From Spirochaetaceae bacterium (GTDB taxonomy: Bacteria > Myxococcota_A > UBA9160 > UBA4427): a stretch of 64,000 nucleotides of DNA. Shown here in pieces: positions 1 through 8,019 of this stretch (positions are counted from its first letter, which is position 1; each line of letters starts with the position of its first letter). A program made the translations under genes and the position numbers. The DNA lies in assembly GCA_020632655.1 (NCBI GenBank), contig JACKFD010000011.1, positions 102,371-166,370 on the forward strand. The letters are read 5' to 3'. The notes under the pieces are model-generated. The model saw only the letters and a list, made by a program, of their open reading frames with translations. It was not told where the DNA came from and ran no database searches.

Positions 1-277
1 TCTGGGAGAGCGAGCCTTCGAGAGGGCCCGTGTCGTAGGTCCAGGCGAGCTCGAGTCGATCGACGTTGGTGCGGTCGATCCGGGTGAGGGGTGAGGTGTG
101 CGAGCGGGCGGGGTCGCCGAGGTAGTGGCGCCACTCGCGGGCGGCACGCGGGTCGGGAAGCGGGGGCTCCGCCTCGCGCAGGCCGACGCACGAGGCACCG
201 AGCAGTGTCACGCCCGTCGCGAGCCAGAGTGCCGAGAGCCCGAGACCCGCCCCGCCGATCCGCCGCTTCCCCCTCAC
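1..277 (-). CDS. PQQ-dependent dehydrogenase, N-terminal fragment (cut by window edge)
   Basis: The gene is incomplete: it runs off the left edge, leaving 92 codons. The GTG at 277 is preferred because a GGGGAGGGG-type ribosome site lies just upstream and because it gives a short basic N-terminus followed by a hydrophobic segment. An in-frame ATG at 361 would add 28 residues with no clear ribosome site. The hydrophobic stretch ends at LLGASC (Cys about residue 30), so the protein may be a lipoprotein, although the lipobox is imperfect. The mature part reads EWRHYLGDPARSHTSPLTRI, then a NVDRLELAWTYDTG stretch. This is the N-terminal signature of PQQ beta-propeller alcohol/glucose dehydrogenases (W.xYGGD...RYSPLxQI...NVxxLxxAW). 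It resembles the start of the complete gene at 31076-33097. Probably periplasmic oxidation of an alcohol or sugar; substrate unknown. Confidence 0.8.
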   Translation of the reverse strand, partial: MRGKRRIGGAGLGLSALWLATGVTLLGASCVGLREAEPPLPDPRAAREWRHYLGDPARSHTSPLTRIDRTNVDRLELAWTYDTGPLEGSLSQ

Positions 278-530
278 GCGTCCCCTCCCCGGCTCGCGGT
301 GCGGGCCGGTCCCGCCCGCAATCGGACGCCCGGCCGCGGCACTCACGGCGAACGCGAGCATAGGAGATCCGATCGCGGCCACGCGCGTCGCGCGACTCGT
401 CGGCGACCGGCGACCCGGGGGCTCGCTGCAACCCGGATCGCGGCCGCTAGAGTCCGAGCGCCGAGCCGCAGATGGCCGGAGCCGGCGATCCCGGACGACC
501 GGCGCCCCGGCTCGACGACGGAGCTCCGAC

Positions 531-1052
531 ATGGCGCATTTCCTCGCGACCCTCGACTCGCCCGCCTCGGCGGCGGCGACGTTCGCCTACCTCGCGGACT
601 TCGCGCACTGCGCGGCGTGGGATCCGACGGTGGCGGCGGCGCGACGCATCGGTCGTGGGGCGATCGGCGAGGGGAGCCGTTTCGAGGTCGTCCTGGCGGC
701 GGGCCCGATCGAGCTGCCCTTCACCTACCGCGTCACGCGCTACGAGCCACCTCGACGGCTCGTGCTCGAGGCGGCGGGGAGATGGCTGCGCTCGCTCGAT
801 CGCATCGAGATCGAGCCGCACGGGCGCGGATGTCGCGTCCGCTACGACGCGGACCTGCGATGGCTCGGCCCCGCCTACCTGCTCGACACGCCGACACACC
901 TGCTCTTCCAGCTCTCGGGGCGGCGCTCGGCCCACGGCCTCGAACGCGCGCTCGCCCGACTCGCGCGCGACGACGAGGACTCGAAGGCCGAGCGCGGCCC
1001 GCGACGCCGACGACCGGCGACGAAGTCACGCGTCAGGGCTGGAGCCGCGTGA
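531..1052 (+). CDS. SRPBCC (START/polyketide cyclase-like) family protein
   Basis: 173 residues. The first ~145 residues show the helix-grip pattern: an N-terminal strand (MAHFLATLDSP), the helix AATFAYLADFAHCAAWDP with the W-D-P typical after helix alpha1/2, a G.G..F.V glycine turn, then FTYRVTRYEPPRRLVLEA and a further strand with RVRYDADLRW. Such proteins bind hydrophobic ligands in a deep cavity; some are cyclases, some carriers. The C-terminus after about residue 145 is a basic, low-complexity tail (RRRRPATKSR) that may be non-functional. The last 20 bases overlap the convergent pdxH gene. Promoter space is the 253 bp shared with the divergent PQQ gene. Ligand unknown. Confidence 0.75.
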   Translation: MAHFLATLDSPASAAATFAYLADFAHCAAWDPTVAAARRIGRGAIGEGSRFEVVLAAGPIELPFTYRVTRYEPPRRLVLEAAGRWLRSLDRIEIEPHGRGCRVRYDADLRWLGPAYLLDTPTHLLFQLSGRRSAHGLERALARLARDDEDSKAERGPRRRRPATKSRVRAGAA

Positions 1053-1734
1053 CCCGCCAGCGGTCGTCGCCCTCACGCGCCGCCTCGGGGCTGCGCGTCC
1101 ACCGCGCCCGATCGTGCAGCCGCCCCGCCCGCTCGACCCAGAGCTCGATCCGCTCCGCCTGCACGACGTAGCCGCCCCAGTCCTCGGGTCGCGGAATCGC
1201 TTCGTCCCCGTCGACTCCGCCCCATCGCCTCGCCGTCTCCTCGAAGGTCCGTTCGAGCGCCTCGCGCGAGGCGACCGGTCGACTCTGCTCGCTCGTCCAC
1301 GCCGCGATCCGGGAGTCCCGGGGCCGGCTCGCGAAGTAGGCATCGGAGTCGGCGTCGGGCGCCCGGATCACGCGCCCCCCGAGCCGCACCTGGCGCGCGA
1401 GCGCATCCCAATGGAAGACCAGGCTCGCGCGACCCGTCGCGTCGAGCGCGCGCCCCTTCACGCTGCCACGGTCCGTATAGAAGGTGATCCAGCCACGCAG
1501 GGGATCGAGTCCCCGCGCCAGCACCATGCGCACGTCGGGCTCGCCCTCCGCGTCGACCGTCGCGAGGGCGACCGCATCGGCATTCCGGATGTCCGGATGC
1601 GCCCGCGCCTCCGCGATCCAGCCCGCGAGCATCGCGAGCGGCGACGGCGCCAACGGATCACGCAGCCAGGCCCCCGGCTCCGTCGCGGCCCCCGAACCAC
1701 CAGTCGCCCCTCGACCCCTTCCTTCCCGAGTCAT
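1033..1734 (-). CDS. pdxH: Pyridoxamine 5'-phosphate oxidase
   Basis: 233 residues; the Escherichia coli enzyme has 218. It oxidises pyridoxamine or pyridoxine 5'-phosphate to pyridoxal 5'-phosphate with FMN and O2 in the cytosol. Family features in order: AMLAGWIAEARAHPDIRNAD with VALATVDAEGEPDVRMVLAR (FMN/PLP-binding strand, RxVLxR), WITFYTDRGSVKGRALD (FYT...S.K...L), LVFHWDALARQVRLGGRV (the W..L.RQVR.xG motif), SRPRDSRIAAWTSEQSRPV, and the C-terminal ERIELWVERAGRLHDR followed by RVTRLQP, matching the canonical PERIEFWQ...RLHDR...RLxP end. Start: ATG at 1734 with GGGGAG nine bases upstream; an ATG at 1782 would only add a basic tail. The 3' end overlaps the SRPBCC gene by 20 bp. Stand-alone gene, presumably housekeeping. 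Confidence 0.95.
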   Translation of the reverse strand: MTREGRGRGATGGSGAATEPGAWLRDPLAPSPLAMLAGWIAEARAHPDIRNADAVALATVDAEGEPDVRMVLARGLDPLRGWITFYTDRGSVKGRALDATGRASLVFHWDALARQVRLGGRVIRAPDADSDAYFASRPRDSRIAAWTSEQSRPVASREALERTFEETARRWGGVDGDEAIPRPEDWGGYVVQAERIELWVERAGRLHDRARWTRSPEAAREGDDRWRVTRLQP

Positions 1735-1845
1735 CGATCTCTGCTCCCCGACCGTCCGGCCGCCGCCCACCCGGTCCACCACTCGAGACCCCGCCTCCCG
1801 AGGCCCGGGCGCGCCGCCGTCGCGAGCGCGCTAGAAGTCTCCGTC

Positions 1846-2757
1846 ATGAAATTCGTCCTCAGCCTGCCCTTCATGATGCATCCCTTGATACCGGAATTCC
1901 TCACCCAGGAATCCGTCGCCGAGGCGACCCGGGCGGCCGAGGCCGCGGGCTTCGACGCCGTCGCCGTGACCGAACATCCGATCCCGAACGACGACTGGCT
2001 CGCGAGCGGGGGACACGATGCCCTCGATCCCTTCGTCGCGCTCTCCTTCGCCGCGGCCGCGACGACGCGGATCCGGCTGCTCACGAACCTCACGGTCGTG
2101 CCCTACCGCAACCCCTTCATGCTGGCCAAGGCGGCGGCGAGCCTCGATCGACTCTCGGGCGGACGCCTGATCCTCGGCTGCGGCACGGGCTACCTGCGCG
2201 AGGAGTTCGACGCCCTCGGCATCGACTTCGACGAGCGCAACGCCCTCTTCGACGAGTCCCTCGACGTGCTGCGCGCGACCTGGAAGAGCGAGAGCGTCAC
2301 CTTCCGGGGCCGACACTTCCACGCGATCGGCAACACGGCGAACCCCGCGCCTGCCCAGCCCGAGATCCCGATCTGGATCGGCGGCAACTCGAAGCTCTCG
2401 CGCCGCCGCGCCGCAGAAAAGGCCCAGGGCTGGATGCCGATCCCGAATCCGCGCGCCCTCGGCGGCCGCCGCCGCACCGTGCACGTCGACGGCCTCGACG
2501 ACCTGCGCGAGATCACGCAGTACATGCTCGACCACGCCCGCTCGATCGGACGCACGACGCCGATCGACGTCTTCTTCCCCGCCCTCGAAGGCGTGGGCGA
2601 GCGGGGCCTCGACGCCCCCCGCCACGCCGACTACGTCGCACGGCTCGCCGAGATCGGTGTGACATGGGTCCTCGCTCCGATCGGCGGGCGGGACCTTCCG
2701 AGCCTCCGGGACGCGATCGCCGCCTACGGCGAGGACGTGATCCGGAAGGCGCGATGA
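1846..2757 (+). CDS. Luciferase-like (LLM class) flavin/F420-dependent oxidoreductase
   Basis: 303 residues, a bacterial-luciferase-type TIM barrel. Landmarks: MKFVLSLPF first strand, GFDAVAVTEHP (the GF..v.v.eH motif after helix 1), IRLLTNLTVVPYRNPFMLAK, LDRLSGGRLILGCGTGYLREEF (the SGGR...G.G.g...E.f nucleotide-site motif) and PIWIGGNS. These are the marks of the TIGR03619-like group that in actinobacteria and related lineages uses cofactor F420; FMN use cannot be excluded. The ATG at 1846 is chosen because the family strand begins there; the open frame continues upstream without similarity. The stop overlaps the next gene's start as ATGA (2754-2757), so it is translationally coupled to the amidohydrolase. 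Confidence 0.88.
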   Translation: MKFVLSLPFMMHPLIPEFLTQESVAEATRAAEAAGFDAVAVTEHPIPNDDWLASGGHDALDPFVALSFAAAATTRIRLLTNLTVVPYRNPFMLAKAAASLDRLSGGRLILGCGTGYLREEFDALGIDFDERNALFDESLDVLRATWKSESVTFRGRHFHAIGNTANPAPAQPEIPIWIGGNSKLSRRRAAEKAQGWMPIPNPRALGGRRRTVHVDGLDDLREITQYMLDHARSIGRTTPIDVFFPALEGVGERGLDAPRHADYVARLAEIGVTWVLAPIGGRDLPSLRDAIAAYGEDVIRKAR

Positions 2758-3632
2758 GCGGGTCGGACGCGACGGGCGGAGCGACGCACGGGCACGCCCG
2801 CCGAGGCGGGTTCGAGGTCCTCGACGTCCACCACCACGTCGGGAATGCCTTCCGCGCTCTCGGCGGCGCCGTCGAGTCCGCGCCGGAGCTCTCGGCCGAG
2901 GCCTACGCACGCAAGGAGATCGAATCGCGCCTCGAGATCATGGCGGCGGGCGGCGTGCAGCAGGCGATCGTGATCCCGGGCCACGGCTACGAGCGCACGA
3001 ACGGGATCGCCGACACCCGCGCCGAGAACGACGCGATCGCCCGCTACCGCGACGCCCGCCCCGATCGATTTCCCGCCGCCATCGGCATCGTCGAGCCCCG
3101 CGACGGCGAAGCGAGCCTCGCCGAGCTCGAGCGTGCCAAGCACGAGCTCGGTCTCGCGGGCATCAGCTTCCACACCCGCTTCCAGGGCGTGTCGCTCGAC
3201 AGCCGATGGATCCTCGCCTACGTCGGAAAGATGGCGGAGCTCGGCCTCGTGCCCGTCATCCACGCCATGAACGAGACGCCCGAGGAGGCGCTCTGGAAGC
3301 TCGCGGTCGTGGCGCGCTCGATCCCCGACACGCCCGTCCTCGCCCTCGACGCCTTCGGCTCCTACGAGTCCACCCGGGAGTGCTCCTTCATTGCCGAGGT
3401 CGCGCCCAACATCCTCTTCGACACGAGCCTCTCCTACAACTTCGACTTCATCGAGGATTTCGCCCGCCGCTTCGGCGCCGAGCGCGTCGTCTTCGGAACG
3501 GATCTCTACTCGCACCCGGTCGGCCGCCGCATCAGCCACCTGCTGCCGCAGATCGAAGCGTCGGCGCTGTCTCGGCGCGAAAAGCAGCTGATCCTCGCCG
3601 GCAACGCGCGGCGGCTCTTCGGACTCGCCTGA
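2754..3632 (+). CDS. Amidohydrolase family 2 (ACMSD-like) metal-dependent hydrolase
   Basis: 292 residues, TIM-barrel amidohydrolase of the Amidohydro_2 group. Metal-site elements: VLDVHHHVGN near residue 25 (a real H-x-H on strand 1), SFHTRFQG in the middle, VPVIHAMNE (strand-6 His) and FGTDLYSHP near the C-terminus (strand-8 Asp). It is the only one of the six Amidohydro_2 proteins in this window with a classical HxH; the others have D-x-H. Family members are decarboxylases, hydratases or lactonases as well as hydrolases, so the reaction is open. It overlaps the luciferase-like gene by four bases and is almost certainly co-transcribed with it. This suggests reduction or oxidation by the first enzyme followed by C-C or C-N cleavage here. 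Confidence 0.87.
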   Translation: MSGSDATGGATHGHARRGGFEVLDVHHHVGNAFRALGGAVESAPELSAEAYARKEIESRLEIMAAGGVQQAIVIPGHGYERTNGIADTRAENDAIARYRDARPDRFPAAIGIVEPRDGEASLAELERAKHELGLAGISFHTRFQGVSLDSRWILAYVGKMAELGLVPVIHAMNETPEEALWKLAVVARSIPDTPVLALDAFGSYESTRECSFIAEVAPNILFDTSLSYNFDFIEDFARRFGAERVVFGTDLYSHPVGRRISHLLPQIEASALSRREKQLILAGNARRLFGLA

Positions 3633-3674
3633 CCCCGCCCCTCGCGCGGCAACGTCGCCGTCGCCGACACTCGC

Positions 3675-4058
3675 CTACGGCGCGGAGTAGGGGTCGACGG
3701 CGTCGCCGCCGCGCTCCTGATAGGTGGCGCGGCCGGGGCGGATGTTGAGGAAGCGCACACCCTCGGGCCAGACCTCGAAGCCGTAGTCCGTACCCGCCTC
3801 GAGATAGACGACGGTCCCGGGACCGCAGCGACGCCGGCCCATCGAGAAGCCACCTTCGATCACGTACATGACCTCGTCGTGATCGTGATGATGCACCGGA
3901 GCCACGAGACCGCCGGGCAGCCAGTTCACGTGCACCCAGGGCCCCTCTTCGAGGTCGCCCACGAGCTGCCCCCCGCCGTCGGGATGGTCGCCCTCGCCGC
4001 GCGGACCGCCGCGGATCCAGGGCGCATCGTCGATGTGCATGATCAGGGCACGTCCCAT
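3675..4058 (-). CDS. Small cupin-domain protein
   Basis: 127 residues. A single conserved beta-barrel cupin: VAPVHHHDHDEVMYVIEGGF carries the first metal motif, G(X)5HXH(X)3-4E(X)6G, with His residues at HHHDHDE. The second motif, GPGTVVYLEAGTDYGFEVWP, lacks the usual distal His, so the metal site may be incomplete. Start: ATG at 4058 preceded by GGGAGGAG at good spacing; the open frame upstream is unrelated. Small cupins of this type act as dioxygenases, isomerases or ligand sensors. It lies 70 bp downstream of the D-aminoacylase-like gene on the same strand and may share its transcript. Confidence 0.82.
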   Translation of the reverse strand: MGRALIMHIDDAPWIRGGPRGEGDHPDGGGQLVGDLEEGPWVHVNWLPGGLVAPVHHHDHDEVMYVIEGGFSMGRRRCGPGTVVYLEAGTDYGFEVWPEGVRFLNIRPGRATYQERGGDAVDPYSAP

Positions 4059-4128
4059 CCGGCGACTCCTCCCTCGCTTCTCCGGGATCTTCGCGGTCCG
4101 AGCAGGTCGCGCCCGGTAGCCCGCGCGG

Positions 4129-5886
4129 TCAGGCCCGCCCGCCGGGCAGAGCGACCGTCTCCGTGTCGCGCCCCGCGCGCAGGATGCGACCGGGGCGGGC
4201 GTCGGTCGCGCGTCCGTCGCGGACGATCGTCGTTCCGGCAACGATCACGCGGGCGATCCCGGTCGACTCGGCGAAGAGGCGCGAGGAATCTCCCGGCAGG
4301 TCGTCGCGCTCGTGGATCTCGCCCGAGCCCACGGTCGCCGGATCGAACAACACCAGGTCGGCGTGATGACCCGCCGCGATGCGACCGCGATCGCGCAGCC
4401 CGAAGAGGCGCGCGGGCCGATCCGAGAGCGCCTGCACCGCGCGCTCGAGGGGCCAGAGCTTGCGGCCGCGCAGGCAGTCGGCGAGGAAGTCCGTCGTGTA
4501 GGGCGCCCCGCACATCCGGTCGAGATGCGCACCGGCGTCCGAGCCGCCGAGCAGCGTATGCGGACTCTCCCAGGCCCGCAGCCGCAGCTGCCAGCTCGCG
4601 TCGTCGTCGTCCGGCGGCACGGGCCAGAGCGTCGTGCGCAGCTCGTCCTCGATCACGATGTCGAGCAGCACGTCGAAGTCCGACCGACCGCGCTCGGCCG
4701 CGATCTCGCGGACGAGGCGGCCGACGAGCCCGGCATTCGCCTCGGCGTGCGTCTCGCCGATCCGGAAGTTCGCGAAGTCGGCGACCCGGGCGAAGACCCC
4801 GGCCTCGGGCGACCGCGAGCCCTCGAGCAGGCGCTTGCGCACGGCCGGATCACGCAGGGCGGCGATCCGCTCCGGCACCGGCCGCGTGAGCACGTCCCGC
4901 CAGCCCGGCAGCTGATGGATCGGCGAGTAGTGGAGGAAGCTCATCGTGAGCCCGACCAGCGTCGGCATCGTGAGCGCCACGACCGTGGCCCCCTTCTCTG
5001 CCGCCCGCTCCTGCGCCCGCAGCTGGTTCTCGAAGCGCTCGGGCTCCTTCGAGTCGATCGTGAAGACGTTCCAGTTGAGCGGCCGCCCGGCGCGAAGCGA
5101 CATGCGCGTCATCAGATCGACCTCGGCGTCGGAGAAGCCGTGCAGACAGCCGTCCGTGATGAACTCGAGCGTCGTCCCCGCGTGTTGCCCCGTCTCGTCG
5201 CAGAGTGCCAGCAGCTCGTCCTCACTCGCCGCGCGCGAGGGCACGGGCTCACCGTCGCCGTCGCGATGCGTGAAGGAGCGCGAGGTCGAGAGCCCGATCG
5301 CGCCGGCCTCGATCGACTCGCCGAGCAGCGCGCGCATGCGCGCGATCTCGTCCTCGCTCGCCCGTTCGCCGACCGCCCGCGCCCCCATCACGCTGCGGCG
5401 GATCGCGCAGTGGCCGACGAGGAAGGCCGCGTTGACCGCCGTCTGGCCGTCGAGCCGGCCGAGCCAGTCGCCGAAGCTCCGCCAGCGCCAGTCGAGCCCC
5501 TGCTCGAGCGCTTCGAGCGGCATGCCCTCGACGACCGCCATCATGCGCCGCAGGTAGTCCGCGTCGTCGGGTCCGAGCGGCGCGATCGAGAAGCCGCAGT
5601 TCCCGCCGATCACGGTCGTGACGCCGTGCAGGTTCGAGGGCGAGGCGGCGGGATCCCAGCAGAGCTGCGCGTCGTAATGCGTGTGCGGATCGACGAAGCC
5701 CGGCGTGAGCACGAGTCCGTCGGCCTCGATCGTCTCCCGCCCGCTCGCCGCGCCGCTCTCGCCCTCGCGCCGCACGAAGACGATTTGCCCGTCCGCGACC
5801 CCGACCTCGCCGCGGAAGCCCGGGCGGCCCGTTCCGTCGACGATCTCCGCTCCCCGGATCAGGACGTCCACGCTCTCGCTGGCCAT
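4129..5886 (-). CDS. N-acyl-D-amino-acid deacylase / D-aminoacylase-like amidohydrolase
   Basis: 585 residues, Amidohydro_3 type. The N-terminus reads DVLIRGAEIVDGTGRPGF, followed by GLVLTPGFVDPHTHYD with the HxH metal ligands and the HYD signature of D-aminoacylases. Other landmarks: GGNCGFSIAP, VGHCAIRRSVMGARA, GLSTSRSF, HAGTTLEFI and the strand-8 motif GGSDAGAHLDRMCG with the metal Asp. The C-terminal small beta domain (GRIAAGHHADLVLFDPATV) is typical. It matches the long branch (about 550-600 aa) often annotated D-aminoacylase, dihydropyrimidinase or N-acyl-D-glutamate deacylase. Start ATG 5886 has GAGGAGG upstream. Divergent from the amidohydrolase at 6078 across 191 bp that contain a 9-bp repeat array. 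Confidence 0.88.
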   Translation of the reverse strand: MASESVDVLIRGAEIVDGTGRPGFRGEVGVADGQIVFVRREGESGAASGRETIEADGLVLTPGFVDPHTHYDAQLCWDPAASPSNLHGVTTVIGGNCGFSIAPLGPDDADYLRRMMAVVEGMPLEALEQGLDWRWRSFGDWLGRLDGQTAVNAAFLVGHCAIRRSVMGARAVGERASEDEIARMRALLGESIEAGAIGLSTSRSFTHRDGDGEPVPSRAASEDELLALCDETGQHAGTTLEFITDGCLHGFSDAEVDLMTRMSLRAGRPLNWNVFTIDSKEPERFENQLRAQERAAEKGATVVALTMPTLVGLTMSFLHYSPIHQLPGWRDVLTRPVPERIAALRDPAVRKRLLEGSRSPEAGVFARVADFANFRIGETHAEANAGLVGRLVREIAAERGRSDFDVLLDIVIEDELRTTLWPVPPDDDDASWQLRLRAWESPHTLLGGSDAGAHLDRMCGAPYTTDFLADCLRGRKLWPLERAVQALSDRPARLFGLRDRGRIAAGHHADLVLFDPATVGSGEIHERDDLPGDSSRLFAESTGIARVIVAGTTIVRDGRATDARPGRILRAGRDTETVALPGGRA

Positions 5887-5924
5887 CACGCGCCTCCTCG
5901 CTCTTTCCACTCGTTGCGCTGTTC

Positions 5925-5978
5925 GCGCCCGCTACGCCCGTCGCGCACGTGGCGCCCGTCGCGCCCGTCGCGCCCGCT
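5925..5978. repeat. 9-bp tandem repeat (six units) between divergent genes
   Basis: Six consecutive 9-mers in register: gcgcccgct, acgcccgtc, gcgcacgtg, gcgcccgtc, gcgcccgtc, gcgcccgct. A more degenerate seventh unit may lie at 5916-5924. The array fills part of the 191-bp gap between the deacylase gene (minus) and the amidohydrolase gene (plus), so it lies in both 5' regions. The nine-base period keeps any reading frame open, which explains the falsely extended open frames through here. Confidence 0.75.
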
Positions 5979-6077
5979 CTCGATCGACCCGATCGCGTCG
6001 GCTCGAAGCCCGGCCTCCGATGGGCCTCGTCACGGCTCCCGGCGAGTTACGCTACCAGAAAGAGAACGGGAGGACGC

Positions 6078-7181
6078 ATGCCCGAGATCCCGCCGATCAT
6101 CGACGCAGACGGTCACGTCGTCGAGCCCGCCCTGGTCTTCGACGAGCTGCTCGAGCCCCGCTTCCGCGAGCTGGCGCCGCGGGTCGTGGTCGAGGGCAGG
6201 ACGATGCGCTTCCGGAGCGGCGAGCGCGAGGGCTTCCGGATGCTGGCGCCGCCCGAGAGCCTGTCGGCCCCGCGGCAGGCCGGCGAACGCAGCGGCTCCG
6301 GCGATGCCGTCGCCGGCGCCGTCGATCCGGCGAAGCGCCTCGAGGACATGGCCCTCGACTCGATCGGGCAGGCCGTCCTCTTTCCGACCTGGGGACTGAT
6401 GATCCAGCAGGTCGACGAGCCCGCCGCGGCGATCGCCCTCTGCCGCGCGATCAACGACTGGCTCGCGGACTACTGCCGCCACGATCCCGCACGATTGCAT
6501 GGCGTCGGTGTGCTCCCACAGACGGGTGCCGAGGAGGCGCTGGCCGAGGCGCGGCGATGTCTCGAGACGCTCGGCTTCCGCGGCGTGTGGCGACGCCCGG
6601 AGCGCATTCCGGGCACGCCGGCGCTCCACGATCCGACGTACGAGCCGCTCTGGGCGTATCTCGCCGAGGCGGATCGGCCCTTCGCCCTGCATCCCGGGCT
6701 GAACGGGCTCGTGCCCTGCGACCCCTTGCGCGAGCGCTTCGACGACGACTACTCGGCAATGCACGCGGTGCACTTCCCGATGGAGCAGATGATGGGACTG
6801 ACGGATCTCGTCGCCTTCGGCGTGCTCGATCGGCATCCGACGCTGCGGGTGGCGTTCCTCGAGACGGGTGCCGCCTGGGCGCTCCCCTATCTCCATCGTC
6901 TCGACGAGCACCTCGAGCTCTTCGGCTTTCCGAACCGACCGAAGGAGAAGCCGTCGGACCAGTTCCGCCGGCAATGCTTCGTGAGCGTCGAGGAGGCGGA
7001 GCCGGGGCTCGCCGCCATGCTTGCGGCCTACCCCGAGAGCGTGATGTTCGCCTCGGACTACCCGCATGGCGACGGCGTCTTCCCGGGCTCGACCCGCGAG
7101 CTGCTCGAGACCGACGCCCTCGACGAACGCCAGCGGCGAGCCGTGCTCGCCGGCAACGCGAGGCGCTGCTACGGGCTCTGA
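6078..7181 (+). CDS. Amidohydrolase family 2 protein (D-x-H variant)
   Basis: 367 residues. N-terminal strand IIDADGHVVEP carries D-G-H in place of H-x-H. Further marks: ALDSIGQAVLFPTWGL, ALCRAINDWLADYC (the N.w..df.. helix of this subgroup), FALHPGLNG (strand-6 His), RVAFLETGAAWALPYLHRLDEH and VMFASDYPHGDG (strand-8 Asp plus HGDG). The C-terminus ends with the family's NARRCYGL. ATG 6078 follows GGGAGG by five bases; the upstream in-frame extension runs through the 9-bp repeats and is rejected. The nitroreductase starts 46 bp downstream on the same strand, so the two probably form an operon. The family includes decarboxylases and hydrolases of aromatic or cyclic acids; the reaction here is unknown. 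Confidence 0.85.
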   Translation: MPEIPPIIDADGHVVEPALVFDELLEPRFRELAPRVVVEGRTMRFRSGEREGFRMLAPPESLSAPRQAGERSGSGDAVAGAVDPAKRLEDMALDSIGQAVLFPTWGLMIQQVDEPAAAIALCRAINDWLADYCRHDPARLHGVGVLPQTGAEEALAEARRCLETLGFRGVWRRPERIPGTPALHDPTYEPLWAYLAEADRPFALHPGLNGLVPCDPLRERFDDDYSAMHAVHFPMEQMMGLTDLVAFGVLDRHPTLRVAFLETGAAWALPYLHRLDEHLELFGFPNRPKEKPSDQFRRQCFVSVEEAEPGLAAMLAAYPESVMFASDYPHGDGVFPGSTRELLETDALDERQRRAVLAGNARRCYGL

Positions 7182-7227
7182 CGACCCGGCGGACGCGATC
7201 ACGAAGCGATCGAAGGAGGAACGAGAC

Positions 7228-7926
7228 GTGCCCGACGACCTGCCCGACATGAAGCTCTTCGACGCGATCTACGGCCTGCGCGCGACGCGCATCTACGAGG
7301 ACCGCCCCGTACCCGACGAGGTCCTCGACTCGATCCTCGAAGCGTCCACCATGGCTTGCAGCTCGGGCAATACGCAGCCCTGGGAGTTCGTGGTCGTGAC
7401 CGACCCCGAGCAGAAGCGCCGGATCAAGGCGGAGATGGTCGACGCGTTCGCCACGATCGACGCCGAGCGCGCCCAGACCGAGGCGCAGCTGACCGACTCG
7501 TCCGGGCGATCGGTCACGGGCCGCGCCGCCGTCGAGCACCTCGACCGCGTGCCGGCGATCGTCGTCGTGTGCTGGAACCCGGATCGCGGCATCCGCATGA
7601 AGGGCGAGTACGCCGAGAACCCCGACGGCTCCCTGCGCGAGACGCGCGAGATCCCGGGCGGCCGCGGCGTCAGCCTCTTCCAGGCCTGTCAGAACATGAT
7701 GCTCGCGGCGCGGGCCTGGGGCGTCTCGTCGCTCTTCACGACGTTCTTCTTCCTGCGCCGCGAGGCAATCAAGGAGATCCTCGGCATCCCGCCGCGCATC
7801 TTCATGGAGTGCGCCGTCTTCCTCGGCTACGCCGACGAGAAACTCGGCCGACCGCGACGCATCCCGGTCGAGAAGGTCACCCATCGCGATCGCTGGGGCG
7901 GATCGTGGGGCACGCCGCGGGGCTGA
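7228..7926 (+). CDS. Nitroreductase family FMN oxidoreductase
   Basis: 232 residues. The N-terminus reads LFDAIYGLRATRIYEDRPVP, the R.tR.y...PV FMN-phosphate motif, followed by LEASTMACSSGNTQPWEFVV, the SGN.QPW.f signature of the family. GVSLFQACQNMMLAARAWG is the long central helix. CAVFLGYADEKLGRPRR with PVEKVTH matches the C-terminal G.p.e...r.pr.p..e...w segment. Start GTG at 7228 is chosen because AAGGAGG sits eight bases before it. These enzymes reduce nitro groups, quinones or enones with NAD(P)H; some dehalogenate or desaturate. Presumably co-transcribed with the amidohydrolase before it. Confidence 0.9.
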   Translation: MPDDLPDMKLFDAIYGLRATRIYEDRPVPDEVLDSILEASTMACSSGNTQPWEFVVVTDPEQKRRIKAEMVDAFATIDAERAQTEAQLTDSSGRSVTGRAAVEHLDRVPAIVVVCWNPDRGIRMKGEYAENPDGSLRETREIPGGRGVSLFQACQNMMLAARAWGVSSLFTTFFFLRREAIKEILGIPPRIFMECAVFLGYADEKLGRPRRIPVEKVTHRDRWGGSWGTPRG

Positions 7927-8019
7927 GGGCGCGGCCGACGCGAGGGCGGTGCACGGAACGCGGTCCGCGCGCTCGCGGGATCACGCGCATGCGAGCGTCG
8001 GTCCAGTCGGGGGCTTCCC

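Noticed and set aside
472..2757. One 761-codon frame covering SRPBCC space, pdxH antisense and the luciferase-like gene
   Set aside because: Only the last 303 codons (from 1846) show a fold; the first part is antisense to pdxH. A fusion protein is not supported.
5949..6077. N-terminal extension of the amidohydrolase at 6078
   Set aside because: The extension is made of 9-bp repeat translation (MAPVAPVAPAL-like) and lacks similarity, while ATG 6078 has a good ribosome site.
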